Shown in pieces: positions 23,710-34,880 of a stretch of 64,000 bases of DNA. The first letter of the stretch is position 1. Each line of letters begins with the position of its first letter. Origin of the DNA: Eutypa lata (taxonomy: Eukaryota; Ascomycota; Sordariomycetes; Xylariales; Diatrypaceae). The notes beneath the pieces are model-generated. The model searched no databases. It was given only the letters and a program-made list of their open reading frames with translations, and was not told the origin of the DNA. A program made the position numbers and the translations under genes. The DNA lies in NCBI GenBank assembly GCA_022661535.1, contig JAKULF010000005.1, positions 558,001 to 622,000 of the forward strand, in the 5' to 3' direction.

Positions 23710-25381
23710 ATGGTGGGCAAGCGCGGCGTCCTCGTCTCCAACGGACGCACCAGCGGCTCCGGCTCCGGCACCCCCCATCCGGGAACCGGCGGCGCTACGT
23801 TCCTCCACTGGAGAAGGGGGTCGGCAGCAGCAGCGAAGAAGCGCCACGCCCGCGGCAGCGCCGATCTCGAGCGAGGTCTCCTACCGCCGTCAACGACGTC
23901 GTTATCGCACCCATCTCACAGCAGCAACGGCCAGCCCCCCAACAGACATACACCACTATCGACATCATCGCGCCCTCGCCCGCGCCCCTTCCGGTTCCAA
24001 GACGCCGCGGCCTCGGCGACCAAGCTCGCGCTCGAAGACGCGCGGCGCGAGGACCTGAAGCGGGCCCTCCTGCACAACGACGGGATCGACCACACGGGGC
24101 TGGAGAAGTACCGGAAGAGCGAGGCGGAGCTGCGGGGGATCAAGAGCAGAGCGGTGCGGGAGTTTTATAGTAGGCAGAACGACCGCCTCAACGACTGGCT
24201 CGAGGTCGACGCCGTGGTCATGGCGCTCGCCGACGACGTGCTGGAGTCCATGGACCCGGACCCGGACCACGACGGCGACATGGAGCGCAGGGGCGGCCTG
24301 CAGCACGTCAGGGGCAATATCCGGGAGCTGCTGCCGGAGGAGGAGAGGGGGCGGCGCGCGAAGGAGGGCCGCAGGGCCCGCTGGGCTATCAACATCAACG
24401 TCGTGGCGAACGTCCTGCTGCTCGCGGGCAAGATCGCCGCGGTCTTGTCGACGGGCTCGCTGTCGCTCGTCGCGTCGCTGGTCGATTCCGCCCTCGACCT
24501 CCTCTGCACGCTCATCGTGTGGTCCACGAACCGGCTCGTGCAGTGGCGGCTCGACGCCCTGCAGAAGCGCTTCCCCGTCGGGCGGCGCCGCCTCGAGCCC
24601 CTCGGCATCCTGGTCTTCTCCATCATCATGGTCATCTCGTTCCTGCAGATCCTCGAGGAGTCCGTCCAGAAGCTGATCCCGCTGCAAGGGGAGCCGCAGA
24701 TGCTGTCCCCTACGGCTATTGCGGCGCTCCTGGCCACGGTGGCCGTCAAGGGCGCCATTGGGATTGCGTGTTTGGGCGTTAAGACTACGCAGGTTAGGGC
24801 CCTCGTCCAGGATTGTAAGACCGATGTCGTCTTCAATACCCTGTCCTTGCTCTTCCCGTTTGTTGGGCAGAAGGCACATGTTTGGTGGTTGGATGTGAGT
24901 GCTTACCCCCTTTTCCTGGCCGCCTAACATTTTTACTCGCCAACCGTTCCCCACCCCTCACCCCATCCCCCTTCAAAAACAAAAAACAGATGATAATAGC
25001 TAAAACCACTCACAGCCCGCGGGTGCCGGCATACTCTCCCTGTTCATAATCATCGACTGGTCGCAGACCTGCCTGGAGAACATATCGCGGCTGTCCGGGG
25101 AGGCGGCCTCGCCCGGGCTCCAGCAGAAGCTCCTGTACCTGGCGTGGCGGTTCGCGCCCGTCCCCGTCGTCGAGGGCATCAAGAGCGTCCGCGCCTACCA
25201 CGCGGGCGACGGCGTCTGGGCCGAGTTCGACCTCCTGCTCGCCGAGGGCGCCCCCCTCCGCACCTGCCACGACCTCGCCGAGACCCTGCAGTATTGCGCC
25301 GAGGGCCTCGATATGGTCGATCGCGCGTTCGTCACCACCGATTACTCGTCTTTTGGCCCTTCGGGGCATGCGGCTGTGTAG
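23710..25381 (+). CDS. Cation diffusion facilitator, manganese-type (Mn-CDF)
   Basis: Two exons, 23710-24894 and 25016-25381, joined in phase 0 (GTGAGT...CTCACAG, 121 nt), give about 516 residues. A long cytosolic N-terminus (to ~225) contains the conserved helix KSRAVREFYSRQNDRLNDW. Six membrane spans follow. The metal site motifs are of DxxxD type in both positions: D259xxxD263 in TM2 (SLVDSALDLL) and D368xxxD372 at TM5 (QDCKTDVVFN). In the CDF family this pair is the mark of Mn transporters, as opposed to HxxxD in Zn carriers. RFPVGRRRLEPLGILVFS between TM2 and TM3 is also typical. The C-terminal domain after TM6 (GAGILSLFIIIDW) is the usual dimerising fold. It probably moves Mn(II) or other divalent ions into an organelle or out of the cell by proton exchange. 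Confidence 0.92.
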
Positions 25382-25799
25382 GGTGGGGGTGGAGGGTAGG
25401 GTTCGTTGGCTGGCTGACTAGATAGCTATGTAGGTTTGGGAGGAGAAGAGTGGGTTGTAATTGTAGGTATATCTGTCATGATGCTGAGCTGGCTGGCTAG
25501 CTTGTACTTGAGGTGTATAAGAATGAGATTGTAAGAGGTATCCTTTTTATACGGAATAAAACGCATGATAGATAAAAGCTATTACATTTGATAACTTATT
25601 GTTTAATGCAACAATTATAAATTAATTTAAATTTGAGTATATATATATATAATTTGAGTATATATATATATAATTTAACTATTACTTTAAACAGAACTTG
25701 TAGTTTACTTAACGCGATCCTCCCTTTCCCTTTGATGGTATCTTTCTTGGAACTCTCCATTGTAAGAGTCAACTTGTGGAATGGTAGGTAGGTTGTAGG
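25382..25799. other. Intergenic region with AT repeat
   Basis: The 3' flank of the CDF gene; AT content rises to the right. It contains a duplicated AT-rich unit (separate entry). No gene is supported. Confidence 0.6.
25630..25675. repeat. Duplicated 21-22 bp AT unit
   Basis: Two head-to-tail copies of a unit of the form AATTTGAG followed by (TA)n. Each contains a short TA microsatellite core. Confidence 0.8.
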
Positions 25800-27895
25800 A
25801 AATGGAGAGGGACTAATACATAGGGCACTGGAGCAGAAGGCAAGTTGGAACATGCTCTGAATTGGCCGATGCCAGCCCCTAGCTGTACCATATACCCATC
25901 ATTGTTAGCGTAAAGGGATTGTACCACTCCTGGTCTTGGCCATGGTGGCACACTTCCCGAATACGGCCCTCGTCGCGTGCGCCCATCATCATGCTCCCAC
26001 TCCGATGTCTCTAGCGGCGAGCCGTAGTCATCCGTATCTGGAGGATATCCGTACTTTTGGCGAGAGGATGAGCTTTTCCGGGCCGTGCTCGGAGTGGGGT
26101 AGCCTGACTGAGATCTCTGATTTCTATCAACTGGTTCTGGGGGGTACTTTCCCTCCCCCCTGGTCTTAGACCTTGTTGCGTAGAACTCAGCCACATTGGG
26201 ATCCAGGGTCTCTCCTTGTGATGGCGCTTTCACACTCAGTGCTTCGCTCTTGTTGTCGCGCACATCACTTCGGTTTTGGTCCTTGTTCTCGAATTGATCT
26301 ATTAAGACCGAAACAGATGGGTCGCTTGAAAAGGCATGTTTGTGGGTAACCTTGTTTTGGGAAAGGGGGTTTTTGCTCTCGGAGTCAGCCAGATCTTCGT
26401 GAGTAGGACCTATGGGTGACAAAATTGCAGGTTGATCTCCCGCGACTCCCAGGCCACCCGCATCGTTCCCCACGTTTCCGGGTGGTGTGTTCGTCTTGAC
26501 AGGCTTTGGTGGAATTGCAGTTTCATTGTCGGAATCCTCACTAGCTGCATAGGGATGAATGGGCGAGACTCGTTTGTGTTTCCGCTTATCCATCCGAAAA
26601 GGCCTTGTTCTTTCGCCGACGCTAGGATCAAGACCTCTATGACCATAGGGAGAATGTGGTGGATCTTGACCCTCACAAGCATAGGCATCCGTCTTGCCTT
26701 GTTCGGAAAAAGATGAACGAGCGCGTTCCTAAATGGGATGCATAGGGACAGGTTGCCTGGGTCTTATTGGTTTGGATTCAGGCTCAAACAATCTTCTGCC
26801 GCTGTCTGGTCGTCTCAAATTCGGGATTGATTTCTGCGCACCTCGTTGACTGTCGAAGGGATCCAGCGGGCTCTCGTTCGTCGTACTGTGGTTAGGCTGG
26901 TCTGAGTCTCTACATGATCTGTCGTAGCTACTAGCCCAACTTGTTTCTGTGAATATCTTAGCCAGCACCCCATCGCTGACTTGTTGGATCATATTTCATC
27001 ACTTTTTCCTGGGCTTCTCGTTTCTGTTTCTCCTCCTGGATAGCCCGGTTGGTCTCTTCTACTTGGCGCTTGACCCGCTCCGCCTCGGCACGTTTATCTG
27101 CCTCGATCTGATCTAGAGCCTCTCTTCTTCCTCGCTCAACAGCATCCTTTTCGAAGAGGAGACGCTACTCTCGGGCCTTTTCCTCAGCATCCTTGGCTTC
27201 CCTTGCCTCCCTCTCCGCTTCTCTTCTTGCGTCTTCCATGGCGCGTCGCTTTTCCTCTGCAGCCTTCTTCATTGCCTCCTCTGCCTCACGTTTGATCCTT
27301 TGCTCTAGCTCCTGTTGTCTTTGAAGCTCTTCCTCGCGCGCCTGTCTGGCGCGTATCTCGTTGAGCTCGCGTTTTAACGGTTCCACTTCCGGATTATGCT
27401 CCTTTTCCCTTACACCAATAGGCGTTGAGCTTGTGCCGGGCGCAACTTCTACGGGTGGTGGTGGCGGTGGCGGAGGGGTTGGGTGGAGAGCCTGTACGCT
27501 TGCATACCGGGTGGCGGAATTGGAGGTGTATCAGGGAAGTGACAGTTATACGGAGTTGGTTGAGCGGCATTGATATAGCTACCGGGGGGTGCGAATGAAT
27601 TCCTGGCGCCGTCGAACGATGTGTTTCTTCTTGGAATTCCTGGCCCAGGATCATAATGCTCTATGTCGCTGTCTGAATAATCTCTAGGGTACCGTGGTGG
27701 AAACGATGAACGATGTGATGGGCGGGTGAATGGAGGTTGCCTATGTAAAACGTGGGCCTCCGTATCACTGTCAAAATACTCTCCATATACGGGATCTCTG
27801 AAAGACCCCGATCTCGGCTTGTAGGATGCTGGGCGTTGCTTAAAGGACGATCGACGGATGGTTCCCGACTGGGTGATCCGATTTCCTCATTAAGG
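25800..27895 (-). pseudogene. Decayed gene for a Pro-rich, coiled-coil (KEAEE-type) protein
   Basis: On the minus strand a coherent but broken protein can be followed. From about 27890 comes a disordered region rich in Arg, Ser, Pro and Tyr (DYSDSDIEHYDPGPGIPRR). A poly-Pro stretch near 27450-27490 needs a frame change, then a long charged helix (27440-27000) with repeats like AEEKRRAMEDARREAEREA follows. In the helix a TAG lies at 27165-27167, after which the same frame continues as a helix (ADKRAEAERVKRQVEETNRA) and then KYDPTSQRWG and a TAA at 26958-26960. Downstream, 26593-25769 is open for 274 codons and rich in Ser, Asp and Pro. The layout recalls a family of fungal proteins with a Pro-rich head and an Ala/Glu/Lys helix; the exact family was not confirmed. 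The several lesions argue for a pseudogene rather than unseen introns. Confidence 0.55.
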
Positions 27896-28068
27896 ATGGA
27901 GCTTCAGTTGAACTATGTCTTGTGAATGCCGAGTGATGGGCGGATAGACCGCCCATTTTTATTTCATTTTTAAGAAAAAGAAAAAAGAAAACCTTCACCA
28001 TGATGCGGCGTATTTCTTAATAACAACTATTTATTATAATGAGACTTAGCTGCTTATGCCGAAGTTTC
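27896..28068. other. Short spacer between two broken genes
   Basis: An AT-rich spacer with an A-rich patch near 27966-27990. No feature is seen. Confidence 0.5.
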
Positions 28069-30591
28069 TTATCCTAAGACTATCAACTCTCTTTTCGGAC
28101 CGGCTTTCATCCACTGGTCCTCGGCAACTCTTGCGATACATATCCGATATGCTACCCCATCTCTACGGGCGACCTGCAGGACGATCTTCTCGGGGGAAAT
28201 TCCGGGTGCGGTATTAGTCGCGAGAAGGACGAACTCGAACTCGCCCGGGCCTGCCTGACATATAGCGTCGTTTTCATTGCCGGGGGTGCAATAGTCAGTT
28301 TTCCCAACCATCGTGGTGGCAGTAGCGCCGCTGTCGTCTACTGAGGCACTGTATACCTCGAAATAAAAGAACTCGGCATTGTTATATGTCGTGTTCTCCT
28401 CCATCATGGGACCCGCGACACAGAAAAAGGCGACCTCGGACCAGAATGCAATAAGTTGGTTGTCGGGGGTCCCTCGGAGTACGCTTTCCGTCAACAACGG
28501 GCATTCGGAAAGTATGGATTCCAGCGTGACAGTGTTCGGGCTAGATAATAGCCTATTTGCTAGTAGCGGCGGGATTGCCATCTCTGTACTATCACTGGTG
28601 ATCCTCGATACTTTCACTACTCGAAGAGGAGAGTTTCGTAAAACGTAGCAGACAATATCGTCGCTCACACTATGTAGTCATATTAGGATTCGTCAAAGTT
28701 AAATAAAACGTATCGTAAATTGGTGGCTTACCCTGCTTCCCTGCACCGGTCTGTGAAACATACTTCAGCCCCGCCCATCCAGCCTAGCCACGACCAGCTC
28801 GGAAAGGGAACCCTGTAACTTAAAGACGTGGTAGGCAGTGTGGTGAGTTCCGTCCTACGGGCTAGGGGCGACCCGACACTCGCTCCTTGGACTATCGGGG
28901 CAGCTTGGTTCTAGCATAAACCGAGCTCGAATCGAGTTACCGGAGTAGCCCAAAGAAAGTTTTCTCCCGTCGTGCATCTAAACTCCTAGAGGATAGCCGA
29001 AAAGGCATCGAGCGCGTCACCCGGGTTAGTGAGATGACGAGCCGAAAATTCGACTATCTGAGCCCTGAGCTGTTCCCAAGCACTCTCTAAGCTGTCATCA
29101 AAAGTTTCTGCCTCTCCCATTTTCGAATTTATCCTCAAGAATTCAGTCTCCATGGTGGAATCGTACAGCATTGGCTTTACGAGGGACGTCTCGGAAAATA
29201 TGCCCTCCATCCAAGTAGCTTCCCGGCAATGCCAGTATATCTGCGTTGGAGTGAAAGTCAAGGTACGCCTCGACACGGCTTTTTCTTGAAGTGTCCATCC
29301 GCGAGTGCGCCACGTGGTGCCAAAGAGGTAGTTGGAGTGCCACATAGGACGAATGTTCAGTGCTCCGGCTAAATGAATGTCAGGGGATTCGGCCGTGCCG
29401 TCTTTTACCTTTATTATATGCTCGCGCAAGGCGCGGGGCTCACTTAATCCAGGTAAGCCTGCTTCGGCATCCGCACCAGCCGCTGCGATAATGGTGAGCT
29501 GGGCGTATCTGTACACTTGATCCATGAAGGGGAGTTGATGGGACTTGTCTAGCGGATCATCCTGCAGAATGCAAAGAGCGTCTACCCAGAGATACTGGAT
29601 ACCAAGCATAGCAGTCAAAGACATCGCATCCTCGATAGTCTCAGATACGGTCCCGTTCAAAGCTCCAGGTTCTCCCAAGTTATCCATATTCCCAAGGTTC
29701 ATTACGAGTCTTTGAGCGGAACCCCAAACGTAGCTAAGCGCTATGTATTCAAAATCCGCAATGTGAACATTGGCAAGTTGGACTACCGCTTTCGTCTTGA
29801 CGTCGATAAGCCTAAAAACCCGCATCTTGCTTGATTCGCTTGATAGTGCATATAATCATCAGCCTTCCGAATGAATTCAATACCTGGTGGTGCTTTACGG
29901 ACCGAGAAGCAAGTATCGTACCACAGTGGGATATGTGCTTTGACGTACACTCTCCCATCCAAGCGCGAACCATCTCTAGCTGAATTCGAGGTGAGGTGAG
30001 GCGGCTGCAGAGAATAATTTTCTCGTCGGGGAGGTTTTCATCGTCATAGAAGCCCGGCGCAGCCTCCGAATAATATAGCATGTCACATACATGTAGACAA
30101 TCAGTGGCATACACCCGTTTTCGGTAGAGGGTATGACTGTTGTCCGTAGGATCGGACCAGTGGAGGGTGATCGATCGGAATGGAAAGCGTAGGGCCTGTG
30201 GTTGATTAATCTGCATATATTCGAGTACTGTGGGAGACATATTGGCTGTATTCCCTGGTCTGAATGTTCCCCTGAAGTTGAGCTCCGCCGTACAGACCAT
30301 TTCTAGTGTCAAAGGCCTTTCTTCCACTTGTTCAACGTCATAGAAACATTGGAGTATGGCTTTACAGAAGCTGCAATTATCTGCAGACTGTTGGATGCGT
30401 ATCATGGGGCCAAGTTCCCAGGATGTTGGCGAGCCATCCAGGTTGCGCTTGAATGGAAATTTACTTGTAATATTATAGCCATTCGATAACTGTCGAAGCT
30501 GCCCTGCCGTTGGAAGTTGAAGCAATTCGAAGTCGATTAAAGAGCAGGTACCACATAGAGTCGCCTCGGGTTGGGCGTGAATATGAGCCAT
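28069..30591 (-). pseudogene. Heterokaryon incompatibility (HET) domain gene with two in-frame nonsense codons
   Basis: Three exons on the minus strand, 30591-29884, 29825-28732 and 28669-28069, joined in phase 0 (58 nt) and phase 2 (62 nt, GTAAGC...CATAG), would give about 800 codons. The N-terminal part carries LCGTCSLIDF and CSFCKAIL cysteines and AWMGECTSKHISHC, the usual HET leader. The HET core is clear: YIALSYVWG, IEDAMSLTAMLGIQYLWVDA, LCILQDD, YRYAQLTIIAA, TRGWTLQEKAVSRRTLTFT. After LDAFSAIL there is a TAG at 28986-28988, and a second TAG at 28911-28913 directly after FELGLC, where the family normally has Trp. Beyond both the frame continues into PFPSWSWLGW, another HET hallmark, and into the last exon. 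The 70 codons between the first stop and the ATG-like codon at 28778 are exactly in frame. HET proteins trigger cell death on fusion with a non-self partner; this copy should be truncated. Confidence 0.8.
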
Positions 30592-31207
30592 TATGAAATG
30601 GACGTGGGTAGTGCTCAGCTCGACACAATAAAATATGTGCCGCGAAGGGTAAGGAAGAAGAGGGTACTCTTGACCAGGCAAGGCACACATCTAGCTTCAT
30701 CACATATGCTCGGTAGCTAGCCACTTGCCTTATACAGCATCGAGGAATTCTCCAGTCAGGCCTAACCCAACACAGAAATGGATACTGGAGTAAGCCCAGC
30801 CAATCCTCTTCCCAGAGTATAAGTCCTAGCTGACGTTAGCATAATTGTTCATATATATGTTAACGCCGATGTTATGAATATAATCAACCAGATACGAACA
30901 TCATGGAGCAGCTGAGAAGTACTTGTTGTCAACACTTATATTCAATGCTTCTCATGCGGATGGGAAAATGAATATCACATAACATCCAAATCTTTATCAA
31001 CGTATATTACAACTTGCACAGATGAGAAGAAAAAGGTGGGTGAAGCCCGGAACTATCATATACAATTATAGGAGGATGGCTACTAGGAGCCCAAGCAGCT
31101 CGCATCAGTTACTGTCGTAGGTAGTAGTTATCTAATGAGATGATGACATCGTATTAACTCAACAAGGTAGAAATTCCCCTTCTTATGCCACCGCCAACAT
31201 TACATCA
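30592..31207. other. Intergenic region
   Basis: The promoter side of the HET pseudogene and the 3' flank of the SDR gene. AT-rich in parts; no gene is seen. Confidence 0.6.
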
Positions 31208-32263
31208 TCAAGTTTGTTTTACGGGCTTCACAGGACCGTCGAGTTCTTCCCTCTGCTTATGCATGGCCGTGATGGCGACCTTGTCGCCGACGGCCTGAGG
31301 GAGCGCCCCGATGATGCCCATGACCACATCCTGCAGCGCATGGGCCCAGTACGCGGCCACGACGCCGTTGTCGTACCCGACCCGGTCCAGGATGGAGCGG
31401 GCCATCGTGCCCGCGTCAGGCATGAACGTAGACGGGGCTTCGGTGTAGTCGCGCGCACCAGTGACTTTGGAGAGCCGGACGCCGAGGACCTCGACACCGG
31501 CGCCGGCGCCAGCGTCCTCCTCCATCATGGCCATCTCGAGGCGCAGCGCGCGTGTCGCGCACATGAGGAACGCCTTTCCGGCGCCGTACGTGGCGATCAG
31601 CGGCAGGCCCGAGTCCGCCATGGAGCTGACGTTCACCACGACGGACGGCGCGTGGCGCACCAGGTTCGGCAGGAGCACGCGCGACAGGTGCCACGGGAAC
31701 AGCGCGTTCAGGCTGACATTCCCCGTTACGGAAGCCTCGCCCGCCTCCTGCAGCGGCTGGCAGACCGGGTCGAACGTGCCCCCTCCGGCGTTGTTGATGA
31801 GCACCGTGAGGCGGATGTCGTCGAGGTCCCGCCGGATGGCCTCGAAGTCGACCGGGCTTGGTTCCACATTGCTACCGTGCTGCTGCTGTTGCTGTTGCTC
31901 GGTCTTGGATGCGACGGCCTCGGCGTCCGCGACGACGATCCGGAAGGTCCGCCCGGGGAACGACGCCTGGAGCTCGGACCGCACGCCAGATAGCTTCGCG
32001 CGGTTCCTCCCGTGGAGCACGACGTTGAAGCCGCGACCGGCGAGCTCCTGGACGAGGGCGCGGCCGACTCCGGCGGACGCCCCCGTCACCATGGCCCACG
32101 GCTCATCGCCGGTTGGCCCCCGGTGCGCGTAGCGGTGCAGCCGCGACGGCCGGACGTACACCGCGGCCAGCTTGAGGACCCGGACGACGAAGTACGAGAC
32201 CGTGCCGACGCCAACAGCGCCGAAGGCAACGATGACTGCGGCTTCTATCTTTGGACAGTGCAT
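31208..32263 (-). CDS. Short-chain dehydrogenase/reductase, 3-ketoacyl-CoA reductase / 17-beta-HSD12-like
   Basis: A single open frame of 351 residues starting at ATG 32263. A membrane-anchor helix at residues 8-35 precedes a classical SDR fold: cofactor motif TGASAGVG (60-67), NNAG (157-160), catalytic Ser in NVSSMAD (213/214) and YxxxK (Tyr226, Lys230, YGAGK). An N-terminal membrane segment followed by this layout resembles Ifa38/HSD17B12 enzymes, which reduce 3-ketoacyl-CoA in fatty acid elongation at the ER, but the C-terminus lacks a clear ER retrieval signal. A polyglutamine run (residues 123-128) sits in a surface loop. It is GC-rich and intact between two broken genes, so it appears to be under selection. 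Another SDR activity on steroid- or lipid-like substrates is possible. Confidence 0.85.
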   Translation of the reverse strand: MHCPKIEAAVIVAFGAVGVGTVSYFVVRVLKLAAVYVRPSRLHRYAHRGPTGDEPWAMVTGASAGVGRALVQELAGRGFNVVLHGRNRAKLSGVRSELQASFPGRTFRIVVADAEAVASKTEQQQQQQHGSNVEPSPVDFEAIRRDLDDIRLTVLINNAGGGTFDPVCQPLQEAGEASVTGNVSLNALFPWHLSRVLLPNLVRHAPSVVVNVSSMADSGLPLIATYGAGKAFLMCATRALRLEMAMMEEDAGAGAGVEVLGVRLSKVTGARDYTEAPSTFMPDAGTMARSILDRVGYDNGVVAAYWAHALQDVVMGIIGALPQAVGDKVAITAMHKQREELDGPVKPVKQT

Positions 32264-33320
32264 GGTATGGTTACATCAGCGGCTTACAAATGTCAATAGT
32301 AGAATATCTCCTTTCCTCGATGACGACGGTGATGAAAGTTAGGAAAAAGATGTCTTTGAATCCGGTTAACCGGAATTCTGTTAGGAAGCTTAGGAAGATC
32401 CGGAAAACACTATCTATGAGTACTTACTTATTTCCCTAACTAGCAACCCAATACATATAATAATGTCTAGACCTAATGCCAGTGCCGGTGCGGAATCCTG
32501 GAGGATGTCCACCTAAACTGGTTTAGATACCGATTATACGAACGGGGTACGAGTTTTTTCGTACTGCTAGCTATGAATAGCGAGCTAATATTGCACCTGG
32601 AACGCACTAAGCACTTGGCACGACGATGCAATGGTCCAATCTTATACTACCTACATGTACATAGTCAATGCTGCCTTCTAGTCTTCGGCACTTGACCTTG
32701 CATTGCCCACTCGGAGTGCGGGAGTGTCGTCGGTTCGGGTTCTTACCTTTGCTCCGAGAGGCCGGATTCGACTCTAGCACAGAGATGGTCAAGATCTCTT
32801 ACGCGACTTGATGGATGAGATGTTGTGGCTTAATATCACTCAATATATGTATAGTCTTGAGGACTACGAAGAAGAAAACAAGAAAAATAAAAATAAAAAG
32901 CATCGGTTAATTTTATATGACATCCAAAACTGGCATTATTAAATTTTCTTCTTATACATTTTTCTAGTTATTATTAAGTTAGCATTTAAAGGTATGTATA
33001 TCTAGCCGTACAAGATTAATCTTGTAATATAAAACGTATTTAAGTAATACTTATAAAAATTTAAAAATAATAGTAAAGTTTTATTTCAAAATTAATTAAG
33101 AATAAATATAAACATATAAATTAAAATAAAATATATGAAAAGTAACCTATGAATTTAATTATAATGTTATCTTTTATCTTTATGAAAAGAAATTTCGTGG
33201 AAAAAACGAAGAAGTTTATTACGCTTTATAATGCTAGATTTAATATTCGCTAGCCCTTTTGCTGTGTAATAATTCTCTTACCCCATCCTCGAGGGAAGCC
33301 TTCGGTCATCATTAGGGATA
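32264..33320. other. Intergenic region grading into AT-rich sequence
   Basis: The left part is ordinary sequence. From about 32870 to 33240 composition drops sharply to A/T, with TTTATA/AAATTA words, which looks like a smaller outlier of the AT block further right. No gene is seen. Confidence 0.6.
32870..33240. repeat. Small AT-rich patch (RIP-like)
   Basis: About 370 bases dominated by A and T, with few CA or TG dinucleotides, next to ordinary coding sequence. Probably a short RIP-affected relic; its origin cannot be recognised. Confidence 0.5.
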
Positions 33321-34865
33321 CTAGTCGGTTCGCTGCCGTCTGCGAGGCACCACCACCTGACCTACCATTGGTTCGACCCGGGAAGAACTAGAATCTAGAG
33401 CGTCCTCTATCTCAGTCCTTATAAGCCCTTGAGGCTTGAGTTCTAACTGACCAAGCCTGCGATGTACGAGCTCGGAAGGATAGGTAAGGTGACTAGCAAA
33501 CCGACTGGGTAGGGTCCTCTGTGGATTTTGCGGATCAATCATTCCGTGCAAATAATCAGCCGCGGTCCGCTCCAATATTACCCCATGGTTCTTTGCGTAC
33601 TCGAAACATTTGTTCTCAATTACCTTTGCAGCAGTTTGCAGGTAATATCGGAGCTCTCCCATAGCATAGCCTATCATAATCTTTTCAAAAATACCTACAA
33701 CGTTCTCCCTTGTGAACTCAGAACCAGTGGCTTCGAAAAAGTCGTGAAAAACGAACTGCAAAGGATAGCCGTTACATATGGAAACCCTGTCGGGTACCTG
33801 AACGGGGTTTTCGTGATGTGGTTCTCTCTGACTGTCCCTTGTAAGACAGGCTCGATGGATACGGATCTTGATGCCCATGTTGGTTGACACGGCGGAGAAG
33901 AATCTAACCTTGTCGAAAAAGACATTGACGTATTCCTCGCCGGCTTCTCTAAAGAACTCATACATGTTGTGGAGAGATTGGCTGGCACTATTCAAGTTTT
34001 GAAGGATACCTGTGGGATCGTTGATGTTTTTGAGAGAACTTTTGCTTTCTATTGTCATGAAGTGGAAGATGCGCGACTGGCTTATTGTTTCGTTTCCCTC
34101 GTAGCAGAACACATTCCTCAATGCAAGGGGAAGGTAGTCCTAATACCTTTCCTGGAAGATAGCTCTATGATGAAATTCTAAGGCCAGATCTGCCTTCGGT
34201 TGTGATAGCGACTTTGGATCTGCATTGATGAATTGCCTGGTTGGCATTGGCGGGCAGGCCCAGGGCTTCTCTACGGCAAAATCAATAATAGCGTCCTTTT
34301 GCCCATATATTAATCTATGTCGATTGATCATTGACATCAGGATTGTCCGCTGAAAGATAGCTTCTAATGAGTCGTTGCTGACCTTCCTTAGGTCCAGTTC
34401 CCATGCACGAGCCTCATGCTCTTTTTCCTGCAATGTTTCCTCTAGCACTTCAGGACTTAGTGACTTGACATAATCAACGAATGCATCGGAGAACCGCTCA
34501 AACACTACATTGCGAGCACTAAGTCCTGATAGGAAGTTACTCCTGTCTGCCGGGTTAATTCGGCGTGTAATTTTGGCTATATCAGAACCATATTCTTCTG
34601 GTAGTAGTTCCTTAAGAAGCTCAAGCGTTGATTCGTCAAGAGGGGGCAAATATCCTAGACTCTTATAAAAATGATCCCATAGATCAATACCAACAGAGCT
34701 GGGGGTTTCTGAGTCGGTAATGTCGATGCGAGGGGGTAGGAATCTATGTTGGATGCTTTCGTAATAAACGTCCCACGGGTCACCGTTTAGGAAATCGGGC
34801 ACTTCAGGGTTCTCGAAGTTGCTGCTGTCAACTGGTTCTTGTATTAAGGGCGTGTTCTCAAGCAA
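33321..34865 (-). pseudogene. DUF7924-like fungal protein (possible PD-(D/E)XK-like fold), broken by in-frame TAG
   Basis: Minus strand. One frame runs from about 34916 to 33321, interrupted by a single TAG at 34140-34142; six codons later it continues (DYLPLALRN). Together it holds ~510 codons. Before the stop are KPWACPPMPTRQFINADPK and QPKADLALEF; after it come RIFHFMTIESKSS, ASQSLHNMYEFFREAG, VRFFSAVSTNMGIKIRIHRA and YAMGELRYYLQTAAKVIE. This set of motifs matches a large uncharacterised fungal family that I recall as DUF7924. An Asp in PKADLA followed by an E-S-K triad in TIESK is suggestive of a PD-(D/E)XK nuclease-like core, which is inference. No ATG lies at the 5' end: an in-frame TAA occurs upstream and the AT block begins there, so the start is missing as well. 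Confidence 0.6.
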
Positions 34866-34880
34866 AAGCAGGCTTTTGCT
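34861..34880. repeat. Perfect 9-bp hairpin at the edge of the AT block
   Basis: AGCAAAAGC, two bases, then its exact reverse complement. It sits at the 5' side of the DUF7924-like pseudogene, close to where base composition collapses to A/T. It may be chance or mark an old insertion edge. Confidence 0.6.
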
